A stretch of DNA of 64,000 bases. It comes from Aquila chrysaetos chrysaetos. Taxonomy: Eukaryota > Chordata > Aves > Accipitriformes > Accipitridae. Below, piece after piece: positions 1 to 13,352 of the stretch. The stretch lies in NCBI RefSeq assembly GCF_900496995.4, contig NC_044030.1:1984001-2048000 (forward strand), written 5' to 3'. A program made the position numbers and the translations under genes. Below the pieces are notes generated by a model, which was not told where the DNA came from, ran no database searches, and saw nothing but the letters and a program-made list of their open reading frames with translations. Within the stretch, counting starts at the first letter, position 1. Every line of letters begins with the position of its first letter.

Positions 1-2890
1 ATCTCCAAAGATCTTGTTACAACACTGCATCAACAAGAGGGCTGTGAGGCACTGGTGCTTCAAAAATGCTAAAAATATTATTTAAAGAATAAAATAGACT
101 TTTTCCTCTGCTGCTGACATAGTCATTTCAGATCATAAAGAAGTGATGAAGTGTAAAAACAATTTTTCTTTGCTCTGTATTTCACCTTTGAAGATCAGTT
201 GTGGTCTTAAGGCTTAAAACATGGCTACAGGGATTGCCCATGATGGCAGGTACGGTATTCTGACAAATGAGGCACACATGCTTCAAGCCATACTAATAAT
301 GTGTTCCTGCACATGGAAGCTGGAGTTTAGAATATTCTTTCCTATTTTATCAAATTCTATTGTACATAATTAACTTTTTGTATAGTCACATAAAGTGAAT
401 TTCTGTCTATGTAGTAAAACTGACTGAAATACTTTTTGTGAAAAAGCTCCCCTTCCGGGAAACACTTAGTCTGAATAGAATAAACTTTGCAAGTGAAATA
501 AACTAACCCAGAATAAAACCCCTCACTTACTCTGAAATGGGAATGCCCATATGGGGAGTTATTCCAAACTGGTTATTATCCTTTAAATTCACAACACACC
601 TGGTTCTGGTAAAAATTTAAAAAAAAATTCTTTATGCCCCTTCCTCCCTTCTCTCCCCGCCAAAGCAATTCAGCAGTAACCCACTGGGTAGCACTAGGAC
701 AATTTTGTCTTTCTTAGCAAGAGTATATTTATAATCTTTACCAATGTGGAGCTGACAAGACAGAATAACTAGCGTAAATAAAAGCTGAACCTTTGCACAA
801 TATTTTATTTGGATGTTTTTCTTATCCAAACCTCTCTCCCTCTATATATACATCTTTTAGAGTATCTGAATGCAAGCTAATGTGTGTCTGAAATTGAACT
901 TGTCCCTCAATCCTCACTGACAAATAACAGGGCTTGGTTTGTTGGCAATGTAGTGATCCTATTAACTGACCTTTTCAGGGTATAAAAGAAACATCATCTT
1001 GGCAACATCACTTATGCTGAATCGATATTTTTGCAACATTCAGGTTGTTTCAATAAAATTACAGCAATGATAAGAGTTGTATAACTAAGATTGCTAAATA
1101 ACATACCATTAATTTATCAAGACTGCTTACTTTAAACTTAAACCCTTAAACGATGCTTGAAAGAGCTGATCATTTTTACATTTTAAGGTGTGTAAGATTA
1201 GGAGTACTTGTGTAAGAGATTGCTGCTTTCTTTGCCTTTTCTTAATAAAACAATAGTTCTATATCCTTAAAAAAGCACTGCTGATTCTAAAATTGACTTA
1301 AGATTAATTTCATTTTGGAGACTGATGGGTTCATAAAGCTGCAATGTTTTGCTTTCGTATTTTATGTCCTGGCTCTTTGTCACTACTTGTTGATCCAAGA
1401 ATGTCTCACATTTACATTTAGCCTCAATAAATAAAGGCGACAGGAGCCAGATTTGCTGGCTGCTGAGTGGGCCCTGTGTTGCATGACCACTGCAATCTGA
1501 CCATGTTAACTGCTCCTGGGAAGGTAGTCAAAAATAAGGATTAAGGTCTGTTGTGTACAACAGACCCTTCTGAATGGGCAAAACCTGGCCTCATTGGCTC
1601 AGCTGAGTTAGCTTAAAAGGAAATTATTATATTTAAAGAAATTACTTGGATCAGATAGCACGAACTAGGCAACTATGCATTATCATTAATGCTTACATCT
1701 AATCCTCATTTAACATTTTAGTATGCTTAGTCCTTTTTACGAAACAGGCTTAAATGGGAGAGTTCATGGCATGGAGTATCTCTAATCACATTAGTTTAGC
1801 ATCCAGTTCAGAGTGCTCCAAATCTTAACATCTTGCTACTTTTGAATGGTAGTTAATAAAATTAGAAGCAGGGCAAAATTGAGATAGCATTAATAGTAAT
1901 GAAACTCAGAAAGACAGCAGAGGGAGAGAGACAGAATTTATGGAAAAGACAGGCATTAAGACATAGCCCTGCCTTTTAGTGCCTGCTGTCCTGACAAACA
2001 GTGTCCCATAGATCACGCTTTATTCCAGGAGAGGGCTTTTGTAGAGACCACAGGCAACAAAGCTATTTGTTCTGGAAATATGCACGGCAGCAAATGGATG
2101 TTCTCTAATTCATCTCTACATCCTCACAGCAGTGCAAGGTAGGCATGAGGCTGGCTTCTTCCAATTAGCTTCCTCTGACAGAAATATTCCATTTCCCTCT
2201 CAGCTGGGAGGTCTTCACAAAATACTACTGAGTCTTATCTACAGTAAGATACCAATTATATGCTGATATAAAACTATTTTATGGAACTCCTTAAAAATAT
2301 GTGCAATCATTTTTAGTGACAGACACTATTCAAACTTCAAGGCAACAGGCGAAAGACTGAGGAATTAGACCCATTGCCCAATTAGGCATGAAATGAGAGA
2401 GTAACTTGATGGCAACGGGGAGATTTCTAAGCAAGCATATAGATCTCGAGGAGCTCCTGGCTGGTGCAAAGCTGCTTCTCTGTAAACAGTGGTATGAGTG
2501 GAAGCAGAAGCTCTAAAACTATTTTAAGTGGAAGGTCCAGGAAATGGGCAGGGGTGAGCTTGCTTTTTCCTCTACCTTTGGACTCCAACACTTGGGAAGA
2601 AGGCTAAACCCACTGACATTGCCAGGCAGGCAGTACAAGAAAAGCACGCGAGGTTTTGAGCAGGTTGGATATCACTGAGGGCCTTGTAATACCCATCAGT
2701 AAAATGACGAAGGAACCAGATTGTTCCTCTCTAGCAACAGCATTTGAGAATAGACCATTAGCTATTATTGCAGCAAGTGAAACGATACAGAGCTGACAAA
2801 AAACACTCTAAAAAGCAAGGAATCATGCAAACAAGTAAAAATAAATCCAAACCCTTTTTTCTTTTTCCTGAAAAAGTGATTCCATAACAA
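1..2890. other. Intergenic DNA, no gene seen
   Basis: AT-rich sequence upstream of the FAM172A promoter. Open frames are short and carry no recognisable domain. In mammals KIAA0825 lies on this side of FAM172A in the same orientation, but I could not recognise any of its exons here. Its 3' UTR cannot be excluded because UTRs are not recognisable by eye. Confidence 0.5.
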
Positions 2891-2895
2891 GTGTC

Positions 2896-3514
2896 TGTCA
2901 TGGTTTAACCCCAGCCAGCAACTAAGCACCATGCAGCTGCTTGCTCATTGTCCCCCTCCCCACCAGTGGGAGGGGGAGGAGAATCAAAAAGCAGAATTAA
3001 AACTCGTGGGTTGACATAAGAATGGTTTAATAACTACAGTAAAATAAAATATAATAATGATAATAATAAAAATAAAAAATAAAAATAACAAAAAACCCAA
3101 TAATAATAATTTTAATGAAGGGAATATAACAAAAAAAAAGAGACAGAGATAAAACCCAAGACAAGTGATGCACAATGCAATTGCTCACTACCCACTGACC
3201 GATGCCCGAGCAGTGATCTGACCCCCCCCAACCAACTCCCCCCAGTTTATGTACTTAGGATGACGTTCTGTGGTGTGGAACATCCCTGTGGCTAGTTCAG
3301 GTCAGCTGTCCTGGCCATGCTCCCTCCCAGCTTCTTGTACACCTGCTCGCTGGCAGAGCATGGGAAACTGAAAAATCCTTACCTTAGGTTAAGCGCTACT
3401 TAGCAACAACTGAAACATCAATGTGTTATCAACATTATTCTCACACTAAATCCAAAACACACTGTACCGGCTACTGGGAAGAAAATTAACTCTATCCCAG
3501 CTGAAACCAGGACA
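2896..3514 (-). mobile_element. Solo LTR, group A, with exact 5-bp target duplication
   Basis: A complete LTR of 619 bp, read on the minus strand. On the + strand it starts TGTCATGGTTTAACC and ends CTGAAACCAGGACA, so the sense strand has TG...CA termini. It is flanked by an exact 5-bp duplication, GTGTC (2891-2895 and 3515-3519). A TAA/TTA-rich tract sits in the middle (about 3045-3110). No internal retroviral genes adjoin it, so it is a solo LTR left by recombination. A 5-bp duplication fits several endogenous retrovirus classes. The likely U3 half is almost identical to the copy at 44846-45467, which is in the opposite orientation. Confidence 0.9.
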
Positions 3515-3519
3515 GTGTC

Positions 3520-6500
3520 TCAGGAAGAGCTGGCAATTATGAAGAACCGATGACATAAAGTGATCATCTGAATTAAGATTGTCTGTCTAAATTTAGCAGA
3601 CAACTATCCCTAAGCTGACAAGGAGCCATCAAGTCATGGCTAGTGCAAATTTGATGACTACCAGATCAAGCCCTTTAGATCCATGACAACTTCAGCTGTT
3701 AGTAGGTTACAACCATCTCTGAGGAGATACTTTATAATATTTCCTACTGAAGAAACTGTTTTCATGCTAAAATACCTCATTATCCAGTTGCTGCAATAAA
3801 TCGATCCAGGGTCCAACAGCCATCAGTCTCAGTGTCTACACAGACCCGAGTCACATCCGTTCTCTCTCTAGAAAGGAGGCAAAGAACCGCATAATGGTGA
3901 TCATATTCAACAGGTATGATCTTCCCCAGTTACAGGCTCAAAGAGCATGCCACGTCTGCATTGACAAACTCAGGTTTCCGACTTTGTTCATGGTGGAAGT
4001 TTGCTGCAACAGCACATAGCTTTGTCTTTCTCTTCTCAGGACAGCTTTTTAGAGAAATAATCTCTTTTCAGCTCTCCCAATAATAAATATATTAATTAAA
4101 ATTACTCTCGTAAAACAAACACTCATGCATTAGAAAACACCTGGTGAATGATTACCAATGCACCCATGTGTGTTCCTTAAGCTAATTGTTAATGACATGG
4201 TCATATATATTTTGTCCCTAGATGAATTCACCAGAGGACAGAAATATGGTTACACAAGCAACTCTGGTAAATTTGTAATTATCTAATATCCAACTACTTT
4301 ATTTTTTTGTCCCATAATAGGTGTTTTCTATGTTAAAAGTCTAGTAACTTTTGGATATTTGGTCTCCATAAAGAAATAGTATCACATAGGTCTTCATGTG
4401 TCATCTTGACTCTGTTTTGTTTTCCACCTCAATATTGTCTTTCAGGCATCCTTGAAAAACTTACTGGTTAATGTTTGTTATAATTTAGAATGTGGGTTTT
4501 GCACACAGGTAGATAATTCATTTTCTAGACTAATCGTCATACAGATTTAAAACAGTGTAGGTCCTATATGGCTAATAATTTCAGGTTTAGTGTTGTTTGA
4601 ACATTTCTGCTCCTAATGTTCCACATGAATTTCATAATATCTATGTTTTTCCATTATTCTAAGCTACCGCTGTTACCTTAGAGTGGGATAGTGGGAGCTA
4701 TTTTTATGCATTGCTGTTTGTGAGTTATTTATGTTTTTTACTTAAACTACTGTATTTCACCCCAGATTTTAAGTTCTCTGAACTTTTAATTGACACTTGG
4801 AAATCCATAGCACATCTGTTTTCACAACCTACAAACACCTAAATACATATCAATAAAGCCTATGCCTTCTCAAAGCTTATACAGAGTCTTAGAGAACCAA
4901 GAATTTAATAAATGTAAAATTCACACCAACCACCTGCAAGGTTATCATTCAAGAAATGCAGTAGATGTTTTCACTTGGATGTTCACCTCTCTGTATATTC
5001 CAGAAATAATACCTTTAAGAATTTGTTTGCTTATGTTCTGGACACTTTATTGATATCTCTCATTCTATGTAATAAACATGTTTTAAATGGGTTTTATTAT
5101 GTAGGTTAAGATTATGCTTTCCCCCTAGAGAATGGAACAAACATTGGGGAGGTAAGAGGTTGAAATGGCAGGTGGTCTTTGTTCTGGTGTATGGACTAGC
5201 AAACAGATTACTTTCTACAGTAAGCCAGATGTGGCTTTGGGAATGAAATAATCTTGGCAGGAATCCTACCTGCAGGTATGTATTAACTTCAGGAAATTGA
5301 TGGCTGAACATGTGCTACGAAGACTTTTTTCAGACGCAAACGGATTAGGTCTCTTCAAACAGCAACCGTTTCTATTCCAGTTAAGGCTCCCCAGTTTCAC
5401 ACATGCCTGTCCGCTTTATGAATGGACAGATTGATGGAGGTTGCTGCATTAATGCAACACAAATGTGTAATATGTTAATCACCTGGCCTCCTCTTCAATC
5501 CAGACAAATAATTAACCAGAACATGGTAGACTGTTCTTTATTTCCAAAAACTGTGCAGGGTCCCGATCAACGTTACTGAGCAACACTGTACCTCTACCAG
5601 GCTTTGGTACCAGAGCACAGACACCTCCAAGCTAACGAGCCAAAGAATGCAGTTTAATTCCTTATGTTTTAAAGGTGCTGTATATGTGTCATGCAGTTCT
5701 TAGATTTGTGAACCAAAACCAACCAGTCCCGCAACCCTTTCATTTTCATTCCCTCCCCTTCTCACCCTTCCCCGGTTTTGGCTCAGCTGGCAAGTTTTAT
5801 GATCGCTCCTGCCGTTTCCAGATGAGGCTGCAACCACACCTCATGCAGCAGCGTACATTATGATTAACTGTCTCAAAGAGCATACAGTGCGTATAGATGA
5901 GTAGTTCTCCAGCCCCAGTAATGAGACACTTTTTGGTTAAAGCTTTTGCATTTTAACCCTACCCTCTTTGACATTTGGGCAAGCTGGTCCCATCTGACAA
6001 GCTCCAAGGTGAGACATACCTAGTTGTTTTGTAGGAGCTTGGTGGCACGGTTGTGGTTTCGTTTAAAGGAGATGACAGGAAGGGGAAGGGATTTTTTGCT
6101 TATTATTATGTTTATATTCTTATGTTAATTCTATTGCTGTTGTTGCTGGTTTGGTTTCTCTCCATCTGGACTGATGATTGGTCAATACATGACGGTTACA
6201 ATCTGTTTAAGTAGTTTGGGCATTGATAAAGTCACTATAACTGCCAGTAGCAGAAGTAATTTATGAGTTTAGTCTTTGTAAAAAGTGTTTATCATGGCAA
6301 TAGGCACTACAGGAATTCATTCCATCTAAATCTCTCTACTAAAATGGTCTATCATTGACATGATTTCTTAGTTCAGCTTTGTCAGGTCTGTCCCTGATAA
6401 CCACAGTCTTCCTTCTATGGTTAGAAGTGGGAAGAACAGAAAAATGCTGGTATCTTATGTGCTGTGCGTTCTTAGGGATCGCATTTTTCCAACGGGAGTT

Positions 6501-9500
6501 CCAAAAGGTGCACTTAAACTACATAACGGAAAAGGTACATGTATTTGCTTTTCCATTTTATGTGTACACAAATTGTTTAGATGACAGTTGTACAATTTTT
6601 AAAAAAGTTATATAATACCCCGGAGCAGTCATCTGCTCTAACATGCATAATTTATTCAAAAATCATTTGTGGAGTTGAGGGATTGATAGTTTGGAACTGA
6701 AAAATTATAGGTATGCTACATACGTTCTTGCAAAAATAAATCGTGTAATCATATATTGAGAGCCAATATTTCAAAATTCAAAGTACAATTAAATTGTTTG
6801 CACATGTAACAGCAGTGAAATAACTTTGCAAGGTTTACGTCGTAAACCCATATATCTACAGAGTAAGTAGTAGAACACAGACCATAAAGTTCTGTCAATA
6901 GCGTTGCTTTCAATCTTTGTTTCATTCCACCAAAACTTTTCATATCAGTCTGGCATTTTTCTGAACAACTATATACAGGACCAAAGAATTAGGAGTGGTA
7001 ACTTGAAATATAGATCATATATATTTAATCTTTACCACAAATGCAAAAGCAGTAAGTGAAAAACAAAGACGTAACAGACTGTAAAAACTCTTGAGAACAT
7101 ATAATGAAGCATAAGAGTGAATGTCACGACAGATTTATGTATGTTCGAGTTTCAGCAAAAACTGCTGAAGACAAATTTGAGAATATTTGTGTATCATACT
7201 TTTGGCACAATAGCAGGAACCAAAATAAATTATCCAGGAATAAGACATAAGAAACAGATTCAGGGTGTAAACAACAAGCCAAATAAGAATTTTGAATTAA
7301 AGAAAACTTTCAAGCCAAAAGAGAGGTGTTTCAGCCTTGCAGAGCACTCAAGAACAATGTTGGGTTTTCATGAGTTTTCAGTATTTCACTTTTTTTTTAA
7401 CGTTTCTAATTTAATTTTTATGAAAAGTGTTTCTCAAAAGGTAACACATCATCTTTTTCAGGAAAGCTAACGTATTTTTATTTTTCATGAAATGCAGTCT
7501 CTGTATTTATGCGCTGTACATGGTACACAAAAAGCCTATTCCATCGATGTCAAGCCAAAAGAACAAATGAACAGAAGCTACAAAGGGAATTCTAAAGAGA
7601 TTTTTTTTTTTTTCTCCCACTATCTTTTCTTTTGGGCTTAGCCTCAGAAGGAATTTTTGTGTCCCAAAAGACACAGGATAACTTTTCCCAAGAATCACAC
7701 ATCCTAAAGGCTGCTATTCTTAAATGCAACTGCTAGATGACAAGGCTATGCCTTTTATTTTTTTTAACCTCTGGAAATAGCAGCTGTCATTGACAAAAAA
7801 ATTAATCTTAAAGATTAAAAAAATTGGTATGTTTTCCAGATCTGCCTCTGACGAGCTAGGTTGAAGTTTCTCAGTAGTGAGGGCTCTATTGTGCAAACAC
7901 ATTGCTCAGCATTAAATAATACCTTGTGATTTTCATAAAGTAGGTGACATCAGATAGTCAGTAGGACAAAGCAAAAGTATAATGCATTTTTTCATGTGAT
8001 TCTTCTCTATCCTGATACCGTTTGCATCTTTTTGTCACAGCAAAGGATTCCTAAACTGGATCACATCCTTCAATTTCAGGATTCAGCGCAAAGCTCAAGT
8101 GCAATAAACAGACCATTTTGCAAATGTAAATTCAAATAAAAGTCTCAGTATACTTGGGTGCCCCTGTTGCAAACTGCGTTTGCAAGGTTTAGCGTGCTCT
8201 TAACCAGCAGTAATCTGACTGAGAACTAAAGATGTTAGCACTTCACGCTGTCAGGTGCTGAAAGCAGAAACGTAGGTACTTCTGAAGAAAGGGCTGTGGT
8301 GTTCTACCAGCACTGAACCACAGGAGGATTTAACAACTGCTTATGAAAGTTGCATTGCAGGATAGCTATTAAAATCAGACATCCTACTTGCTACAATCAT
8401 CTATCAGCTGCTTCTAAAATCCTGCCCACCTTCTGTGTGTCATCTGGAGGAGATAAAGTTTTAATTGTGAGCGGGTGGTATAAAAAAAATAGAAAAAAAA
8501 AGACAAGGCGCCTTCTGTCATTCTGAATTTCTTGTCCTATCTTGCTGTTTCTGTGTCTTTGTGCCAGCTGAAGTTTTGCAGGCAGCTTTTAAAAAGACAA
8601 AAAACATAAATAAAATCAACAGAAACAAATAAAATCTAGGACAACAAAGAGCACATCATAAACAATGTATGCAAAGAATGGGAATTAAAAATACTGCATA
8701 TTGAAGCTTTTCCCCTTTTATGCTTTGACTCTCTTCTCACCTAAGTTTCAAATAATTCCTAGCTTCCTTGGTATCCATTACTAAATTCCCTTTTTGTTTA
8801 TTCTGCATTTATATTTAGGACCTTAAGAGTTTCTTCCCTGTTTCCACTAAGCTACAGTATTAAATACCAGAAGCTTACATTTTGGGGTTCAAAATGATTT
8901 CATTCATAATATTTTCATTCAGCTTTTCTGTTCAATTTTTTGAGTTGATGAGACTTGACATTTTTTTCAGCCATTTGAAATAAGCCTTGTTAAAGCAGTA
9001 TTTATGTTACTGTAATAAGAACTGTCTTCAGACCATGATCACTTGTCATAGACACGACAAATATTTGGTTCCCCTGGTGTGCTCCTCTTTAGATATGATG
9101 ATGAAGTCTTAAAATAACTTCTCTCGTGTTCGATACAGTTCTTCTGAGTTACATTTTTTGCCTCTAAATTTAAAAAAAAAAAAATAGTATTTTCATACTG
9201 ACAGCACTGAAAATTTCATGTTCTGTCATGCAGACTGCAGCCCTTGGTGAGAACAGCTTTTCTCATCTCCGTGCTGCAGACAGACACTCGCAGAGCCACT
9301 CGCCCAGGTCGGTGCCTCCTTCATCAGTCCGCTGGCCTGCTTATCTCATGTTCCCAGCGCATCCCAGGCCCCTTCCTTCCAAGGTACTATTAGTTTAGTG
9401 GCTTTCTTGAAAGTCTCTGGGTCTTGTTTCTGAGTTTGATTTTCTTTTTTCCTCTCTGTGCTGTTTTCAGTGCAGTGTCGCTGCTATTTCACGTGACTAG

Positions 9501-9880
9501 CAGTTGACAATTTTTCTCTTCGAGACTCCCTCTCTTTCAAATTCAATTTCCTAATTGTTTCATGGGAGAGGAACACAGTTGCTGGCCTTTGTTTTATTAT
9601 TTATATTTTGGGAGGGAAAAAACAAAGGCATGGTAACAGAAAGGACTCCTTTAGGGATCAAGTCCAGGCAAACACATGATAGATGTCTAGTTCATACTAG
9701 AAAAAAGAGAAATGCCTCTCTCCTGCAGATCTGTGACCATCTGGCTATTGGCTTAACCCTCGTGGTGAGACACAGAAAGTCAGGTCTCGTGAGGTCTTCA
9801 AGAAATCTTAATGTCCCTAAGAAAGACCTCTTTCCTCCTCATTTAGCCTAACTAATGAGTTCATAGGAAAGGTTTTCTGT
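3520..9880. other. Intergenic DNA, no gene or repeat recognised
   Basis: AT-rich sequence with homopolymer runs (for example T-runs near 7600 and A-runs near 8490 and 9175). The longest open frame, 117 codons at 7117-7470 on the + strand, is lysine/phenylalanine-rich, has no recognisable motif and is judged random. Confidence 0.5.
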
Positions 9881-9884
9881 TCTT

Positions 9885-10190
9885 TCAGTGCCTGATTTTG
9901 AACTTTATGCTGTTAAATTTCATCCCATTTCTCTCTAGTCAAGATCATTACTCGTAATACCTTTCAACTTAGTGTCATCTGCAGATTTCATGGATGCACA
10001 TCAAATTCTTATCTCTGTCTCATTAATGACTATATTGCACATATCATGTCCGAAAACTAATCACAATCCCCAAAGAATGTTCCTGTTCACTTCTCTCCTA
10101 CCTACCTGATAACTGCCTTTCAGCTTAGGTTTTTGCAGTCTCCTCCTTAGCCAGTCCACATCCACCTTACCAGGTAATTCTGGTCTGAAT
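9885..10190 (-). mobile_element. Old CR1/L3-type LINE fragment
   Basis: The + strand carries the antisense of the reverse-transcriptase 3' region of CR1-type LINEs. It includes the diagnostic stretch 'AGTGTCATCTGCAGATTTCAT', followed after about 40 bases by 'TCATTAATGACTATATTGC'. These correspond to the widespread 'GTGTCATCTGCAAA...' and 'TCATTAATGAAGAT' motifs. Divergence is high and the frame is broken, so the copy is old and dead. Boundaries are approximate. Confidence 0.6.
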
Positions 10191-12640
10191 TATCATCATC
10201 CCCACCTTCAGTAATACTCCCCATGGGGAATCAGTTCTTTTACTTCAGTTTAGATACATCAGGGCGTTGATTTACTCTTGTGTAAGAAATTGCTATCATA
10301 CTGGAATGACATGATCTGCTCTGGGTAGCACCACTCTGCAGCTTACCACACTTTCTATTTTTATCTATGTTCACGTATATAAAAATCTTTATATAAGTAG
10401 TATATACAGATATATATAAAAATCTCGTCTAGCTCTGCCTAGTATTGAGTAACTGAGCAGTCTATGGGGGGTCATCCCAGCTGGGTATGAGTTGCTGCAA
10501 TCCAGCTTATTTGGAAAGAATTTATACAGAAAGGATGTTTTTTCTATGCAGTTTTAACTTCTTCATGTTCCCTCCTACAGAGGCTATCTAGACTTGAAGG
10601 ACAACGTTAACAAATGCTGAATCCACCCACCAGTTTTAACTAGGTCTGTAACCTCCTACAGACTCGAGACACACTGGCAGTCATTAACAACATGCAGCCC
10701 AAGACAGTTTTCATTACATGACCACATACTCTTTTTTGCAGGGTACTGTTGTTTCAAATGCAACACGGGATGAATAGTGCTAATGTAATAACCAGCAGTT
10801 CAACGCCTTGTTTTCTCTATGTTCTTTGAAGTGCAGCTCCATTTACCAGACACGGGTAAAATCCTAAACGTTGAAGATATTTTATGGAATTTATTTCTAC
10901 TGCACGTGAGTGTTTTAAATTTTAACCTGCCTTCCCATAATACACATAAGTAAATGACGTTTTTGCTTAAATTGTGAACTGAAATTGAGGCAAAGCCGTT
11001 TCAATAATCTTGGATGCGCAACCAAAAGTAATGCAGACCTAACTTTTAACATATCTGACATACTACAGCACCTCATCTAGGCAAATCACAGCTTCCATCT
11101 ATTTCAGATGTAACTACTCACACTTCCTATTTCTGCAAACTGAACTCAAAAACCTTACTGGACATTCAACAAGCAATAAATAAACAGGTCTAAAACACGG
11201 GGCTTAAGCAACATATCTGTATCCATCTAGGAATGCTCTAGCATTAGGAGGGATAGAAGACTGAAGAAGAAAACAGACACAGATTTTGAAAAAGAATCAA
11301 AACACTCCATTTGATTAGGTACAACAGTAAGCATGCAGATTAGTATTTTTGCTAGTATGAGCCTATTACTGGTATTACTGTAGATCACAGAAGCCTGTGA
11401 AGACACCAGAACTCCACAGTCCTACATGCAAACAAAAGATAAAAGCCCAGCTTGCAGCGACTGACTATCTACCACACACTACCTCTGTTTCCTCTTTGCT
11501 GCTGATATTTGGAATTTTGGGGTCAGTTCTCTAACGAGACTTGGAGACCTCTGCTTTCAACCTGCTATCTCTTCGTAATACGAAGAGCTTTAAATCTATG
11601 GTCAGTACTTCTTTGCTGGTCAAGCATCTCCAAAACCACTCCCCCACCGCCCCTTGTTCTGATGAACTTTTCCTCCTTACATCCTTCCCTGGACCTGCAA
11701 CTGTAAGTGGCTGTGTCAAGTGGCTTTTTTAGCTGTACTGCTCATGCAAGCTGCCCCTGAAACTTGTTCCTGACTCCTACATTCTACCGGTTCATTTTTC
11801 TTGTTGTTGGGGGGTTTTGGTTGTTTTGGGGTTTTTTTTGGTGGGAGCTGCAGGAGGTGGAGAATGATAGCGAAGCAGATTAAGACCCCAACAAAACCCA
11901 CTACTTTTAACTTGAATCAGTCCTAACCAGGTTCACTTTGCAATTTAGCAGTACTTGCCAGAGACAGCATGAACTTCAAGTGAGAGGACAAGGTTGCTTA
12001 CATGAGTACAGTTACCTGAAAATGTTCATGAAATGATTTCCAACCCTGACTTCCTCAGTTTTGCTCAAATAATAGTCAGAGCTGATGGGCTAGACCTCAG
12101 TCACAGCACTGTCATATGGCATCCCAAACGTCTCATCAAAAGACAGACATCTAAGCACTGCTTTTTTTCAACATGGGAAGTACAGGGAAAATACTGGCTC
12201 AATCAAGAGGCTCAAAATACCAAACACGATTTGTAAAATTTAAGTAGACAAGTTCTCCAATACATTATAGTATCTTCTGCAGTGAAGAAGGAAAATATTT
12301 CACTTATTCCTTCCTTGGGTGTTGCAGAAGGCCACTGAGAGCAGAACATACAAGCTTGCTGCTTTCGGTCGTAACAGAGAGGGCAGCTGGGAGCAACCTG
12401 GATGAGAAATGTTTCATCTTCTCCCACGGCTCTACTTCAACAGACGTGGCCATCAGTTGTGACCGGGAGCTAAGAGGGGGTGGAACATTTCAGCCGCACG
12501 CATGGTATGTGGCCTCTCTGGGTTGTCGTTGGGACAGGGAACAGCTCACAGCCTTCCTGTGCAGACACAGCTGAGAGAGGTGGAAACCTCCGCTGAGCAT
12601 CTGCGTTAACGCGGGTTTATCGGCAGTCATTTGACCAAAC
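10191..12640. other. Intergenic DNA before the CpG island
   Basis: No exon recognised. G/T runs occur near 11805-11845. GC content begins to rise from about 12350 towards the CpG island. Confidence 0.45.
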
Positions 12641-13147
12641 GCGGAAAGATTTTCAAGGGAGTGAGACGATGCACCCCTGAGGTGAAGCTCAATGCGCTTC
12701 CTCTTGCTGTGCCAGAGCAAGGGTGCCGGGACCGCTCGTGGCGGTCGGAGTTTCGGAGTTTTAGCGTAGGCCAAACGCGATGCCGTCCTCGCCCATTTCC
12801 GAAGGCGCCCGAGACACCTGCCGCGAAACGCTTCACCCCACGTCATTCCTTTACGCAAATTCCTATCCAAACGCAAACTCGGGAGCGGGCCCACGGCCTT
12901 CCCCCGGGGACACCTGCCCTCTGAGCAGAGCCTGCCACAGCTCTGGATACCGTTACCGGCCCGGTCCGTGATCAGCGGTGCCCTGGCGGGATTCGCCGAC
13001 CCAAGGCCTCACCGGGCAGCTCCAGGCCCCCCCCCAACCCCCCCCCCAAAGCCGTTTTTTCAGGGAACGGGGCGGGTAGGCCGAGGCCGAGCGCCGCCGC
13101 CGCCCTTCCCGCTCCACTTCCGGGTTCCCCGCCGCGCCCCCGGGCGC

Positions 13148-13155
13148 TGACGTCA
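13148..13155. promoter_or_regulatory. Palindromic CRE (CREB/ATF site)
   Basis: Perfect 8-bp TGACGTCA in the CpG island, 14 bp from a CCGGAAGT ETS site. The full palindrome is the highest-affinity CREB/ATF form. Function is inferred from the motif and its promoter position. Confidence 0.65.
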
Positions 13156-13176
13156 CCGCGCGCGGACCCCGGAAGT

Positions 13177-13352
13177 GGCAGCCGGTAGGGGTAGGGCGGC
13201 AGCGGGGGGGGGGGGTGGGGTGGGGAGGGAGGGAGGGGGGCAGGCGGGCGGCGCCGCGCGCGCGGCAGCCGGAGCCGCAGCGGCCGCGCGTTCCCCGGTG
13301 ACGGAGCCGCGCCCGCCCCGCCCCGCCCCGCCCCGCCGGCGACGGGCGCCAG
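13177..13352 (+). other. FAM172A: Probable non-coding exon 1 of FAM172A
   Basis: The 3' boundary is well supported: CAG|GTACGTG at 13352/13353 is a near-ideal splice donor in the core of the CpG island. The 5' end is arbitrary; it was placed just after the ETS site and may be anywhere from about 13120 to 13250. The segment has no start codon leading into the FAM172A frame. It would therefore be 5' UTR, spliced to the acceptor before 38257, where the start codon lies. G-runs at 13204-13240 would make this leader strongly structured if transcribed. Cage/TSS data or a spliced cDNA would settle the start. Confidence 0.5.

Noticed and set aside
7117-7470. 117-codon + strand open frame
   Set aside because: Low-complexity Lys/Phe-rich translation in AT-rich DNA, with no motif, CpG promoter or splice context.
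1-12600. Possible 3' exons of KIAA0825, the expected neighbour
   Set aside because: No exon-like segment with recognisable sequence was found; the mammalian intergenic distance also makes it likely that the gene ends outside the window.
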